This document shows positions 12,429-23,294 of a DNA stretch of 64,000 bases, piece after piece; the stretch's first letter is position 1, and every line of letters begins with the position of its first letter. Source of the stretch: Ailanthus altissimus (Eukaryota > Streptophyta > Magnoliopsida > Sapindales > Simaroubaceae); the NCBI GenBank assembly GCA_946807835.1, contig OX327705.1, positions 19,932,501 to 19,996,500 of the forward strand, given 5' to 3'. Under the pieces are notes generated by a model. The model had not been told where the DNA came from. It ran no database searches and saw nothing but the letters and a program-made list of their open reading frames with translations. The position numbers and the translations under genes were made by a program.

Positions 12429-12897
12429 AGATATAGTATAGACTGATATATATTAAAAGATTCATCGATGGATCCACATCGATGAAAATAGATCAGGAAT
12501 ATAATATTTGAGAACATGCATAATGATATTTTCTAACACTATTGCAACTTTTTGTAACTATGTCATTAGTGACATATTCTCAAGTCTTTATTCCGTTACA
12601 GATAAGGATCTAACTCCTTAAATTTCACTGATTATTATAACTTGCTAACTGTTTAGCATTTATAATTCTCAGCAATGTTAACCTTTAACACTAATCTAAA
12701 CTCCTTTAGACCAGATCTAAACTTCTTTAGATCATATAATGTATGTAGCGTTACAAATATAGTACTATATACTATAGTATTAACAATTTAATATGAAAAT
12801 TTTATTGTATAAATATTAAACAATTAATATTCATACAATATTAGAATGATACGTAAGCATCAGCTCTAATAGTTGACCCATAAGGTATTCAGAATCG
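12429..12897. repeat. Long noncoding repeat, copy I, remaining part
   Basis: From 12435 the sequence again follows the tail of copy II (11495-11930). Shared blocks include GAACAT, CTCAAGTCT/CTCAGGTCT, ATCTAAACTC(C/T)TTTAGA and ACGTAAGCA/TCGTAAGCA. Retand integrase sequence restarts at about 12898, so this is the right end of the interrupting block. Its exact edge is uncertain by about 10 bases. Confidence 0.55.
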
Positions 12898-13643
12898 ATT
12901 ATTATTGGCCGTTTACTCTTCAAGACATCAAAAGCTAGTTAGACATTGTGATACATGCTAGAGGCTCGCAAATAAGATACATGGACCAGCTGAAGAGTTA
13001 ACTACAATGGCAGGACCTTGGCTATTCGTCTAATGGGGGCTAGGCTAGATCTGATAGATCTTTTACCCAAGGGAAGAAGATCTTATAAGTATGTGGTTGT
13101 AGCGGTGGATTACTTCACCAAATAAATCGAGGCTGAACCACTTTCTAAGATAACTGAGAAAAGTGTGTAGGATTTTGTTTATAGAAATGTAATGTGTCGG
13201 TATGGGATTCCCCATATGATTATTATTGGCCATGAAAATCAATTTGACAATAATAATTTTAAGGATTTCTGCCAGCAGTTGGGAGTCTAGCTACTATACG
13301 TATCACTGGCCTACCGTAAGATCAACAGTAAGGTAGAGTCCTTTAACAAGAACATCAAGAAGATGTTAAAAAAAAAACTGATCGACAAGAAATGTGGATG
13401 GGTGGAGGAGCTTCCCGAAGTACTTTAGGCTCTAAGAACCACGAGCAAGACCACAACCAGTGAAACCCTGTTCTCACTAGCCTTGGGTTATGAAGCAGTC
13501 ATCCTTGCTAAAATTGAGACACCTATACATCGGGTGATGCACTTTTCAAAGGCCACCAATAATGAACTGATTAGAGGACACCTAAATTTGATTAAGCAGT
13601 TGAGAGAGGAGGCGAGTAGCCACATACCAACAGAAAGTGGCTA
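12898..13643 (+). pseudogene. Retand-type integrase core, degenerate
   Basis: DNA-joining domain of pol. It resumes with YYWPFTLQD and the C..C half of the zinc finger (about 12935-12960), then GPAEELTTMAGPW. The catalytic core follows: VVAVDYFTK near 13090-13120, the YGIP....DNG-like region around 13200-13240 (decayed to IIGHENQFD), and a KVESFNK segment near 13330-13350 bearing the catalytic Glu region. Stops interrupt it at about 13036, 13123, 13168, 13288 and 13427. LTR-A1 interrupts it at 13649; the same frame continues at 16580 once one target copy is discounted. Confidence 0.8.
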
Positions 13644-13648
13644 AGTAC
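13644..13648. repeat. Left target duplication of LTR-A1 (AGTAC)
   Basis: AGTAC here is repeated exactly at 16580-16584, directly after the LTR end. A 5-bp duplication is the usual integrase footprint of gypsy elements. Confidence 0.9.
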
Positions 13649-13833
13649 TGATAAGTGCAAATTTGTCATATATTTTCTCATGTTTTTATTATTGATATTT
13701 TATTATTTTATGAGAATAGATGGCTATTTATGTGCTTTATTGTTATTTATAGGGACTTGAACGAAATTTAAAGAAAGAATGCAAAAGGAGCAAAAATAGG
13801 GACTAAAATGTAAAGTTTTCAAAATATGTGTCC

Positions 13834-14098
13834 ATCGCCCCAGCGCCACAAGTATTGTCGCCCCAGCGCTGAAATAGTGATCGAAATAAGAAAAATGACC
13901 TACTTAAGTCGCGTCTAGCGCCCCAGCGCCGAAGAGTTACCGCGCCAGCGACGATACATCGCCCCAGTGCTATCAACATACCGCGCCAGCGGTGAAGCCG
14001 TTTTCATGCAGCGCCCCAGCGCCAAGATCCCACCGCTCCAGCGGTAATAGCTTTTTCACGCGTCGCCCCAGCGACATCTGCATAGCGCGCCAGCGGTA
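13834..14098. repeat. Array of ten short GC-rich motifs in LTR-A1
   Basis: Within an AT-rich LTR, the core CGC(C/G/T)CCAGCG or a one-base variant occurs about ten times (near 13834, 13857, 13917, 13939, 13960, 13981, 14010, 14034, 14063, 14086). It mostly recurs every 21-29 bases. Many copies are short inverted repeats of the form CGC..CC.AGCG. The corresponding regions of LTR-A2 (about 29836-30060) and LTR-A3 (about 54848-55070) keep the pattern in decayed form. Confidence 0.75.
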
Positions 14099-14630
14099 GT
14101 GCGAGTCCTAGTCCGACGAGAATTGAGATTTTTAAGCTCATATCAATCCCTATATAAAGCCACTCGTTCCCAGCCTTCAAGAAGGAATCCAAGACGACCC
14201 AAGAGCACCAAGAATACAGAGCACGAGTCTTGGAGAGCAATAAGAGCTTAATTGAATCAACTTTAGAGAGAAATACAAGACGTTCTTTGGCATTAAGAGT
14301 TCCTAGGCAGCGCAATTAAGAGCAATTCGACGTCTACATCGGTTTGCTAATAATTGTATCATGATTTATAATTATTTTTACTGCTGTTCTCTTGTAGCTA
14401 TGAACTAATTTATTGTCTAGGGTTAATATTTGAACTCAATATGTGCGCTTAACTTGCCATATCTTTTTAGTATTTAATAAACTTAGTCTTTTATTATTTA
14501 AATTACTTGTGTTTAATGCTTCAATATATCTGGCCAATATATGGTGAATGAATTAGTAATATTTTGATAAATTTGGAAGAGGAATCAATATATTTAGACC
14601 TAGGTAATTTGATACATGATTGTAGAGTAA

Positions 14631-16067
14631 TGACACGTCCAGAATATAGAAGTTATTCCCAAGTGCAGGATTGTCGAAGTAATAAATAACCCGATGAGAA
14701 CGGGGTCGATCCACAGGGAAGTAGAATTAAAATTACAAATTATAAACACTTTAAAGATAATTAATGCAGTATAAGATGTTTGCAAATATTATTTCAATTA
14801 ACCAATTCAAATAAAAAGCTAAGGTTACGGGGATTCACTCTTGGCATAAGAAGTAAGAATATATTTAACTTTTTATTTTTTTATAACTCAATTGGAAACC
14901 TCACACAAAGGAGGTTCCAATCGGAAAATATAGCAATTAAAGTTCATTATCATTTATATATTGATTAGTATTTATTTCTTTCAATTATTATACACCAAAT
15001 CTTATAAATGGGTTCAAGTATTTATTATGCCAATCTTTATATTTGTCTACAATAAATCAAGACTCCCACTTTACAAGAAATGTTATATAAACCAAATCTT
15101 GTAAATGGTTTCAAGAATTTATTGTGCCAAGTATTAAGTTTGTCAATAATAAATCAAGAATCACCACTTTAGAAGAAATGGTATTAATTCTACAAACAAA
15201 ATAAATACATCATATATAAATTTGCATAACTTAAAAATGAAGCATTAAATTCATGAATAAATATTGAACATATCTTATTACCTTGCCAAGAGCTTCACCC
15301 TTTCACCTTAGCTTAAACAAAATTATTTGGACATAATAAAACTAAATGAAAAGAAAAGAAATGGAAGAAGAAATAACATGACTTAATAGTAAACAAGAGA
15401 AATAATAGTACAAAGAAATGGATACAAAGGAAAAGTATTTTGAACTAAATTCTAACTTTCTAATTACATTCTTTAGGCATAAACAAGCCACCTATTTATA
15501 GAAAAACATGAATAAATCGAGACAAATTTGGAGGGAACCACTTGGTTGATGAAAGTCAAGAATGGTGGCAAAATAATTTGCATTCATTATCACTTGGGCA
15601 CCCACTTGATTATCCAATTTGGAATTGATGTGATCCGAATTAGCTGTCACTCAAAACATAAAAGTTGTAGATAAGTCTCTTATCTTTCCAAATTGAGTGA
15701 TCTCATACGTATTAGATACGTATTTCTATAGTTATGGACCAAATACTGATAACTGTTCAAACTGGGCCTGTACTGCAGATCAATTCTATTCTAGGCCAAT
15801 TTTCACCCTCTAACACTCGAATTTCCAATGCTTTGTGAAATACAATATGTTAGCCCATTGAGTCAGATCTGCACAGGATTAAGAATCACCTCAATTGGAT
15901 CTTTAGGTAGAAAGTTATGCTCATTTTACCGAACCTGCCACAAAACAGTTATAAGATAATTAAGTACAATATTGTAAACATACTTAAGTTAAGAAAATTA
16001 AATACACTAGTAATACAAAACAATCATGTAAAACTCTTATTAAATGTGTAATTTCAAGTGTTCATCA
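14631..16067 (-). mobile_element. Solo LTR, family B, copy 1, nested in LTR-A1
   Basis: On the plus strand it begins TGACACGTCC and ends GTTCATCA. A perfect 5-bp duplication AGTAA flanks it (14626-14630, 16068-16072). LTR-A2 (about 30550) and LTR-A3 (about 55560) show the same site empty, which proves insertion. Read on the minus strand, its end carries CCCTGTGGATCGACCCCGTTCTCATCGGG, the typical 3' LTR-end sequence of Athila/Tat elements, so it lies in minus orientation. It is 1437 bp with no internal genes. Confidence 0.92.
14993..15186. repeat. Two-copy tandem repeat of about 96 bases in LTR-B1
   Basis: ACCAAATCTT.TAAATGG.TTCAAG..TTTATT.TGCCAA occurs twice back to back (from about 14994 and about 15091), each copy ending near AAGAAATG. 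The same duplication is present in LTR-B2 at about 22219-22410, so it belongs to the family and predates both copies. Confidence 0.75.
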
Positions 16068-16579
16068 AGTAACATTCATTGTTGCATATGCAAGTTTCAA
16101 TTTAGGATAGGAATATACCTAATTGGCATGTATGATCAATAAGACCTAATATTAATGAATCTTAATTTATTACAAGTACCATAGGAATATAGGTATTTGG
16201 TAAATTAGGGTATACTTGCATGACCTTGGAAGAGGCTTGTGAATATATTAGCGTCTTGATCAATAATAAAGACTAAGTGAGTTAAATATTAGAAGATGAA
16301 TCATTAAAAAGCATATTGAGGGATAATATTAATCCTAGGTTTTCTCTACATTGCTATCACCTAAGTTTCTTTGCATTGTGTTTTTATGTTTATATTTTCT
16401 GCATTCATTATTAGATTTTTATTTTTCTGAATAATTATTAGGAAGACATAATTTTAGTAATTGGTTAAAAAGAAAACATTATCCCGGTGGGTTCGACATC
16501 CGACTAATTAGTCCCTTTATTACTTGCATACGATAATGTATACTTGCACTGAATTTTATGATATAGAAATATCGCATCA

Positions 16580-16808
16580 AGTACTACAATAAGGGAATTT
16601 GAGCATGATAATTTAGGGAATGGACCTGGTATTGAAGAGAGTTATATTAAATATAAGGAACTCAGTAGACGGAGTCCTCAGATTAACCTGGAAAGGCCCT
16701 TATAAGGTTATCAGAAGAGTGGAGAGAGCTTATGAGCTTGAAAGAGCAAGCAAGCGAGCAATAAGAAGGCATTGGAATACTAAACTTCTAAAAAGGTATT
16801 ATCCATAA
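16580..16808 (+). pseudogene. Retand-type integrase C-terminal segment
   Basis: Last part of pol, separated from its upstream part by LTR-A1. The open stretch 16620-16808 (62 codons) carries DLVLKRVILN, then W.GPYKVIR, and ends in W....LKRYYP followed by a stop. This is the standard C-terminus of Tat-lineage integrases. One or two stops lie between 16590 and 16620. The match of the terminal motif gives a confident end for pol at 16808. Confidence 0.85.
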
Positions 16809-16989
16809 GATTTATGTATCATTTTCTTACAAGAAATAACTTTCCTTATATTTGTTATATGTGAATAGAATACTGCAAATAAATAGTATTATGTTTTCAC
16901 ATGTTCTCTTGAATAAATAACTACTCATAATCTAAATTGAATGACTACTCATACTTGTATGAAAATGAAAATCCTGAAATAGGTCAACA

Positions 16990-17690
16990 CTTTTAGAGGT
17001 AGTCTCTGTAGAGGTGTGGTAGTCAAGGGGTTACCTATAATTAATAAGGTAAGGTAATGCTTTTAGAGGTAGTCTCTATAGAGGTACGACACTCAAGAGG
17101 TTATCCAAGAAAAAGGTTAACAATCTTAGAGGCAGTCTTTGTGGAGGAGCAACACTTAAGGGATCACCTAGGATCGAATAGTAGCAGGGTTGATGCTCTT
17201 AGAGGTAGTCTTCATATAGATGTGGCATTCAAAAGGTTGATTGAGAATCTATTAAGAAGATCAACTCCCTTAAGGTAGTTCCTATAATGGCGCGATACTC
17301 AAGGGGTTACCCAGGATCAGTCGAGTAGGGTAACGCTCTTAGAGGTAGTCTTTATAGAGGTGTGGCACTAAAAGGGTTAATCGAAAGACCAGTAATAAAG
17401 ATAGAATAACGCTCTTAGAGGTAGCCTCTATGGAGGTGTGGCACTCAAAGGGTCACCCATGATTAGATAACAATAGAGTTAACGATCTTAGAGGTAGTCT
17501 CCACAGAGGTGTGACACTCAAGGGGTTGCTCGGGAATCTGCCAAAAAAATCAACGCCCTTAGATGTAGTCTCTGTAAGGGTACGGCACTCAAGGAGTTAC
17601 CCAGGGTCAGTCAAGCAAAGTAGCACCTTTAGAGGTAGTCCCTATAGGGGTGTAACACTTAAGGGGTTGAACAGAAGCCTGCTATGAAGA
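16990..17690 (+). repeat. Ten-unit tandem repeat in the Retand 3' region, alternating two variants
   Basis: Units start with TTAGAGGTAGTCTCTATAGAGG at about 16993, 17060, 17127, 17200, 17270, 17340, 17418, 17489, 17560 and 17630 (period 66-77, mean about 71). The first half of each unit (TTAGAGGTAGTC...GGCACTCAAGGGGTT) is conserved. The second half alternates between a GGTTACCCAGGATCAGTC.AG.A type and a GAGAATCT...AAGATCAAC type, giving a repeat of about 142 bases at the higher level. Tandem repeats between pol and the 3' LTR are a known property of Tat/Retand elements. Confidence 0.9.
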
Positions 17691-18331
17691 CAGGCAAATT
17701 ACTAAGTGAAGGTAATCCAAGGTACAACCAGCATACTTCAAAGATTAACCCTTGCAGGCCAACTTAATACCATATCATTGGTGTGATTATTCTATTTGAT
17801 TTATATATTGACATCACTTAATCGGCTCGACACAATATCTTTGATTCGCTACTTGATCTATTCAACATAATTTAATCAGGATAGTCCGCTTAAACATCAT
17901 TCTGATTTGCTTAACACTCTTTATCGATATGCTACTTTAAAGAATATCTAATTATCTCCATATGTCCGAGCAGGCTCTTTATTTATATGCTTGTCATTAA
18001 GGTTTGGGAATACTCCTTATTTCACTAAGTATGATCAAACTAACTCAAGTTGCTGAATTTATACATTTATATTGTCTTACTTTAAATTGATTTTCTTATC
18101 ATGACCCGAGCCGGGTCTTATTCAACATTTCTTCAAAGTTATTACTATCAAAGAACAGGTCTGCAACAATAATCAAATAACAGGTCTGCAATAACACATA
18201 GAGTAAAATATGAAGGTAAGAGCTAGCTATGTGAGAAATAAATTTGCACTCATAGAATAAAAATTATAAACTACTATTGTAGTCTAGTACAAAAAGAATA
18301 AAGGCACAAAAGAGAATAAAAGTTTATCGGT
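17691..18331. other. Retand 3' untranslated spacer
   Basis: AT-rich sequence between the tandem repeat and the end of the antisense ORF. There is one short direct repeat, AACAGGTCTGCAA, at about 18155 and 18180. I see no genes or LTR ends. Confidence 0.5.
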
Positions 18332-20904
18332 TCAAATAGCAAGAGTAGTATCAGTGGATTCTAGATCAACCATTGTAGCACTACCAAGATCTATACCAAC
18401 AAAAGGAGGAATAACTTGAGAAGCATCACCCAAAATAGCTTCAATTGATACCATAAGCAGAGTAGCAGCAGCAATAGCTAGAGTTTCAGAGACTTTATCA
18501 GATAGATCAAAAGCAGTATGAGTTTGAAGAAGAGCACTACCCTAGTCTTATTCATGGGGAGGAAAAGCCTGAGCTTGAAGAAGAGTATTCCCTAGCATGA
18601 AGCAGTAGGAATAACATCAGTAGTAAAATCAGTCGCTTCAACCCTTTGGGTCTAAAAAGCCTCTCCTTCAAAGGCTTGCCCGCCAGTGACCAAGTCCCAC
18701 ATCTATTACAGGTCAATCTCGAGATAATTTTCTTCAAAGATGTCGATCAACCTCCAAAAGCCTTCTACAGCACCTTGCAAAAGCCTTCATCATGGCCAGG
18801 AGACTAGGAGCTTCACAATTCTTCTACTTGGCTAGCTAAACTACCTTTGGTTTGCTTGACCAGCTCTATTTTCCTCTGATCTATTGTAAGCTACCTCTTT
18901 AATTCATTGTTTGGATTCACCAGCTCAGCTCTCAATAACGGCCAAGGAATAGGCCATTTTTTGCTCTGCTAGCCTCTTTTGGCACTCTAGTTTGGAGTCT
19001 CTGCTCTCCGCCTCAGCACGACCAGTCTCTAGGTCCTTAATCTGAGCAGCCAGCTTACTTACATGCTCTTTCTTCTAGTCCGCCTCCCTTCTAGTCTGTT
19101 CGACCTCTTGTCTTGCTTGTGCAAGACTCTCCTTAAGATCTCAGTTTCGAAATAAAAGAAAAGATAAATAGACTACCAAAGAAAAGGAGACCAGTCAGTA
19201 CACTAAAAAAAAGTTATAATCGAATAAAAAAAAGAAAAAGAGTAACTTATGTCAAGAGAAGACGCCATAGCCTAATAGAATCTAGTAATGGGGTCCAGAG
19301 AAGAAACATTGGCCACCTAGGTTAGATTCATATAGTATTCTAGCTCTTACATAACAGGTAGCAGGAAGGAAAGATAATTATTCCTCTCTGAAACTAGCAC
19401 TGTTGAGGAGATGGTCAAATGAGGTCTTTTCTTTACCAATGGCTTCTTTGGAGCCCTAGAGCTTGATGCCCTTATCTTTTAGGTAGGTGGAGCTTGTACT
19501 AAAGTCCATGCAAGAGAGGCCCAACCTCTACTCTGAAAGATCTAGGGTGAGTGCAAGAAGGCTTGGCCTCGCCCTGAAGGCTGGCCTAAATAGAATGGGT
19601 AGTTTGTCCCCTACCCTATGGAATGGTCTGAACAAGTAGGGGACTTGCACCCCTTCCTTCTTAGGGACCCCTCTGTCCCTATATAGATCCTCTATTCAGG
19701 GCTAAAGAGAAGCCCATAACATTGTCAAGGTTGATATTACCCAAATCTCTAGAAGAACAAGAGCCATTATTGCGGCTCCATTTTCTTTTATCACTACTTC
19801 CATGTTCAGTCAATCCCATATAAGAACAATCTAAGTTAAGAAAAAGAAGCTCGAATTATAAAAAAATTAAAGTTAATCTACTGATTTACTTACTACACAA
19901 GCAAGTTTGTTCAGGTATTGAAGCGACTAAGCCTGATTGGTAAGGCTAGTCGGTGACAACAAATGTTAAACGGGGAGATTTGGGCAAGAATAATTTTATC
20001 CAAGCACTATAATCTTAGACATGTTGTAGTCAGTTGCCTAGGTCTTTAAAAACTCATAAGATGTTAGTATAAGAAAGAGAAAACAAAATACTGCACACAA
20101 ATGATCAAAGAAAAAAAATAACGAGAAACTTGTATTTAAGGCAAAATTAGAAGGGATAACCCAGATTTCTCTTTTCTTTTTGGGGACTACTTAACCTCAC
20201 TCGCCTCTAGTGAAGAGCTAGTTCCTCTTCTAACTCTTAATGGAAGAGGAACGACTTGGTATAGAGTTCTGAAGGTCATAAAAGGACAAGTAATAAAAGC
20301 CCCCCTACCCTTCAACGTTGCTCATAAAATGATAAAGGTTGTGAAGCTCCTAGTAATAGGGTGAGGATAGCCTTGCCTTTGCTCAAAGAATATATAGACC
20401 CGTTAAAACCTTCCAAGAATTAGGGTTTAATTAGGAGGGGGGCCACTCCTAGATGGGCTAATATCCTAGCAAAATATGACTGTATATGAAGCCTAAGGCC
20501 TAGCTTGAGAAATCCTCTGTGGATGGCTACCTCTCCATTTATGAGGCTGCTCAAAAAATCATCAGGGGATGGTAGCCTTAGAATTATAGTCTCAAGAATG
20601 TCATAAGTGGCCTAAAAGAATCTAGGTTATTTTGAGTCATTCTGGGCATCTAATACCTCATGTCCAGCTCAAAGTCTATGAATTTTAATAATTTTAATAA
20701 CTTCTGGATAGAGCCCTCAGGATCAGCCTCTGCCTCAGCCTCATCCTCATTAATGATTGAGACCAGCTCGCCCTCAGTAATAATAGTAAGATAACAGGAG
20801 GCCACGTCACCAGCTGATGTGGATGCACCACCACTCCCACTAGCTCTACATGTTCTTTTGACAAGTGAGAGCCATAAGTCTAAGTTTCCATGTCTTGAAG
20901 CCAT
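18332..20904 (-). pseudogene. Antisense extra ORF (aORF) of the Retand-type element, degenerate
   Basis: A long gene-like region runs on the opposite strand to pol. It starts with MASRHGNLDLW at 20904 and has an acidic Ser/Gly-rich N-terminal part open to 20650. It continues in broken frames through stretches resembling the plant 'putative gypsy-type transposon' domain (for example LKLGLRPHIQSYF-like sequence near 20480-20520, and VLTGLYILFEQRQGYPHP near 20340-20420). A long coiled coil rich in E/R/K/A/Q follows at about 18930-19140. The last open piece, up to about 18540, ends ESTDTTLAI before a stop at 18332-18334. Antisense ORFs of this type are known in Tat-lineage elements; their function is unknown. 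At least a dozen stops break it. Confidence 0.7.
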
Positions 20905-21874
20905 GGTTAAAAACTATTGAAGACAAAAAAGGCAAAGGTAAGCAATCACACCAAAAAGAAGAAAACAAAAACAAGCAATATTAAGATTTTGAAGAAGCAA
21001 TGACATACTAGGAAAATATGAAGAAATAAAGACATTTTTCAGAATATAGTTATAGCACTTATAGCAATTTTCTTTTGTAGAAAAATACAACATGTACAGA
21101 AGTAAGTATACATAAACAAAAATAAGCATAGTTTAAGTAAAAAGAAAAATAAAGACTTACTAGATGAAAGCCCAGAAATCAATAAAATACTCTCTGAAAT
21201 ACGTTTAAACAGAAAATGTGTTACCGAAAAGTGTCTACACGAGAGCTTAGAAGATACTGGTGCTTAAAAGAAAGATAAAGACGATGAAGTAACGAGATGA
21301 AGGAAACCCAAAAAAGGATTTTATAGTGTCTGGGTTGGAAAGATCGTAACCATCTAGATAGAACAAACAATCATAATCATCAAAGAAGTCCAAGGACATC
21401 CATTCAAAGGACTAGCTTGATGTTTTGCATTTGTAGGCATTCACGCACGCCTCTTCAATAACTCTTAATTTGGGCCATTCAATTCAAAATTTAATGGATT
21501 GGATTTTCTTAGCCATTTAAATGTCATTTAGGAATTGAATAGACGTGGCGTTCTGTTTTCAAATACCTCTAGCTACATGATGAAAATTAAATCAACGGCT
21601 AAGATCAAGTCTTCTATCCTATACACCTTTTTATATACAGTAGAGTTAACGTTTTAGAATCCCTATCATCGTGACTAATAAATGCTCAAGATACAAAAAA
21701 CAATTACAAAAGTACAACTGAAAAATACTATGCTCGATATCATTTTGGCCTTTTACAAAGATCGAGTAGCTATAATATGACAAGAAAACATCATCAGCAC
21801 CAAAATAGTAGTAATGTTCAAGAACAAAACAACCCATTCGGATCTTTATTTGAGTAGGAGTCTTATCTATAGTC
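20905..21874. other. Region upstream of the antisense ORF
   Basis: Noncoding. It should hold the aORF promoter (minus strand) and, further right, the polypurine tract and 3' LTR of the Retand element. No copy of the 2280-3187 LTR is found here. The sequence stops at LTR-B2, so the 3' end of the element appears to have been lost at that junction. Short open frames here show no recognisable domain. Confidence 0.45.
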
Positions 21875-23294
21875 TTATATAGAAGTTATTCTCAAGTGCA
21901 GGATTGTCGAAGTAATAAATAACCCGATGAGAATGGGATCAATCCACAGGGAAGTAGAATTAAAATTACAAATTATAAACACTTTTAAGATAATTGATGC
22001 AGTATAAGATGTTTGCAAATATTATTTCAATTAACCAATTCAAATAAAAATTTAAGGTTAGGGGGATTCACTCTTGGCATAAGAAGTAAGAATATATTTA
22101 ACTTTTTTTATAACTCAATTGGAATCCTCACACAAAGAAGGTTCCAACCGAAAAATATAACAATTAAAGTTCATCATCATTTATATATTGATTAGTATTT
22201 ATTTCTATCAATTATTATACACAAAATCTTATAAATGGGTTCAAGTATTTATTATGCCAATCTTTATATTTGTCTACAATAAATCAAGACTCCTACTTTA
22301 TAAGAAAGGTTATATATACCAAATTTTGTAAATGGTTTCAAGAATTTATTGTGCCAAGTATTAAGTTTGTCAATAATAAATCAAAACTCACCACTTTAGA
22401 AGAAAGGGTATTAATTATACAAACAAAACAAATGCATCATATATAAATTTGCATAACTTAAAAATGAAGTATTAAATTCATGAATAAATATTAAACATAT
22501 CTTATTACCTTGCTAAAAGCTTCACCCTTTCACTTTAGCTTAAAGAAAATTATTTGGACATAATAAAACTAAAGAAAAAAAAAAGAAATGGAAGAAGAAA
22601 TAACATGATTTAATAGTAAACAAGAGAAATAATATTACAAAGAAATGGATACAAAGGATAAGTATTTTGAACTAAATTCTAACTTTCTAATTACATCATT
22701 TAGGCATAAACAAACCACATATTTATAGAAAAATATGGATAAATCGAGACAAATTTGGAGGGAACCACTTGGTTGATGAAAGTCAAGAATGGAGGCAAAA
22801 TAATTTGCATTGATTATCACTAGGGCACCCACTTGATTATCCAATTTAGAATTGATGTGATCCGAATTAGCTGTCACTCAAAATATCAAAGTTGTAGATA
22901 AGTCTCTTATTTTTCTAAATTGAGTGATCTTATACATATTAGATATGTATTTCTATAGTTATAGGTCAAATACTGATGACTGTTCAAATTGGGCCTGTAC
23001 TGCAGATCAGTTCTGTTCTAGGCCATTTTTATCCTCTAAAAACTCGAATTTCAAATGCTATGTGAAATATAATATATTATCCTATTGAGTCAGCTCTTTA
23101 TAGGATCAAGAATCACCTCAATTAGATCTTTAGGTAGAAAGTTATGCCCATTTTACCAAACCTACCACAAAATAGTTAAAAGATAATTAAGTACAATATT
23201 GTAAACATACTTAAGTTAAGAAAATTAAATACACTAGTAATACAAAACAATCATGTAAAACTCTTATTAAATGTGTAATTTCAAGTGTTCATCA
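21875..23294 (-). mobile_element. LTR, family B, copy 2, lacking one terminus
   Basis: It is nearly identical to LTR-B1 along its length (from ATATAGAAGTTATTC to AAGTGTTCATCA, ending at 23294). The first 13-14 plus-strand bases of copy 1 (TGACACGTCCAGA) are replaced by unrelated sequence. The right edge abuts Tekay reverse transcriptase within the (V/L)NW(R/K).P motif. The left edge abuts Retand sequence. No target duplication is present, so the junction has been rearranged. Confidence 0.85.

Larger units (their letters stand above)
13649..16579 (+). mobile_element. Solo LTR, family A, copy 1 (with LTR-B1 inside)
   Basis: It begins TGATAAGTGC and ends ATATCGCATCA, flanked by a perfect 5-bp target duplication AGTAC (13644-13648 and 16580-16584). 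Without the nested LTR-B1 it is about 1.49 kb. There are no internal genes, primer site or second LTR, so it is a solo LTR left by LTR-LTR recombination. The end sequence ATCCCGGTGGGTTCGACATCCGACT is the type found at the 3' ends of Athila/Tat LTRs, giving a plus orientation. It sits in Retand integrase, so it is younger than that element. Confidence 0.92.
2280..21874 (+). mobile_element. Tat/Retand-type Ty3/gypsy retrotransposon, degenerate and interrupted
   Basis: Order on the plus strand: LTR-like sequence, primer-site motif, gag, protease, reverse transcriptase, RNase H, integrase, tandem repeats, and an ORF on the opposite strand. This order (pol first, then a 3' tandem repeat and an antisense extra ORF) is characteristic of the Tat lineage, Retand in particular. 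Stops and frameshifts occur in every domain, so it is dead. It is split at 7698-12897 and 13649-16579 by later insertions; pol resumes at the expected residue after each. The left LTR edge is approximate. No 3' LTR is visible before LTR-B2 begins at about 21875. Confidence 0.85.

Noticed and set aside
14004..14315. A 103-codon minus-strand open frame inside LTR-A1.
   Set aside because: It overlaps the GC-rich motif array, where stops are rare. It is not kept in copies A2 and A3 and has no known domain.
16990..17690. The regular repeats could be taken for a CRISPR array.
   Set aside because: Units are contiguous diverged repeats of about 71 bases in plant DNA, without identical repeats, unique spacers or cas genes.
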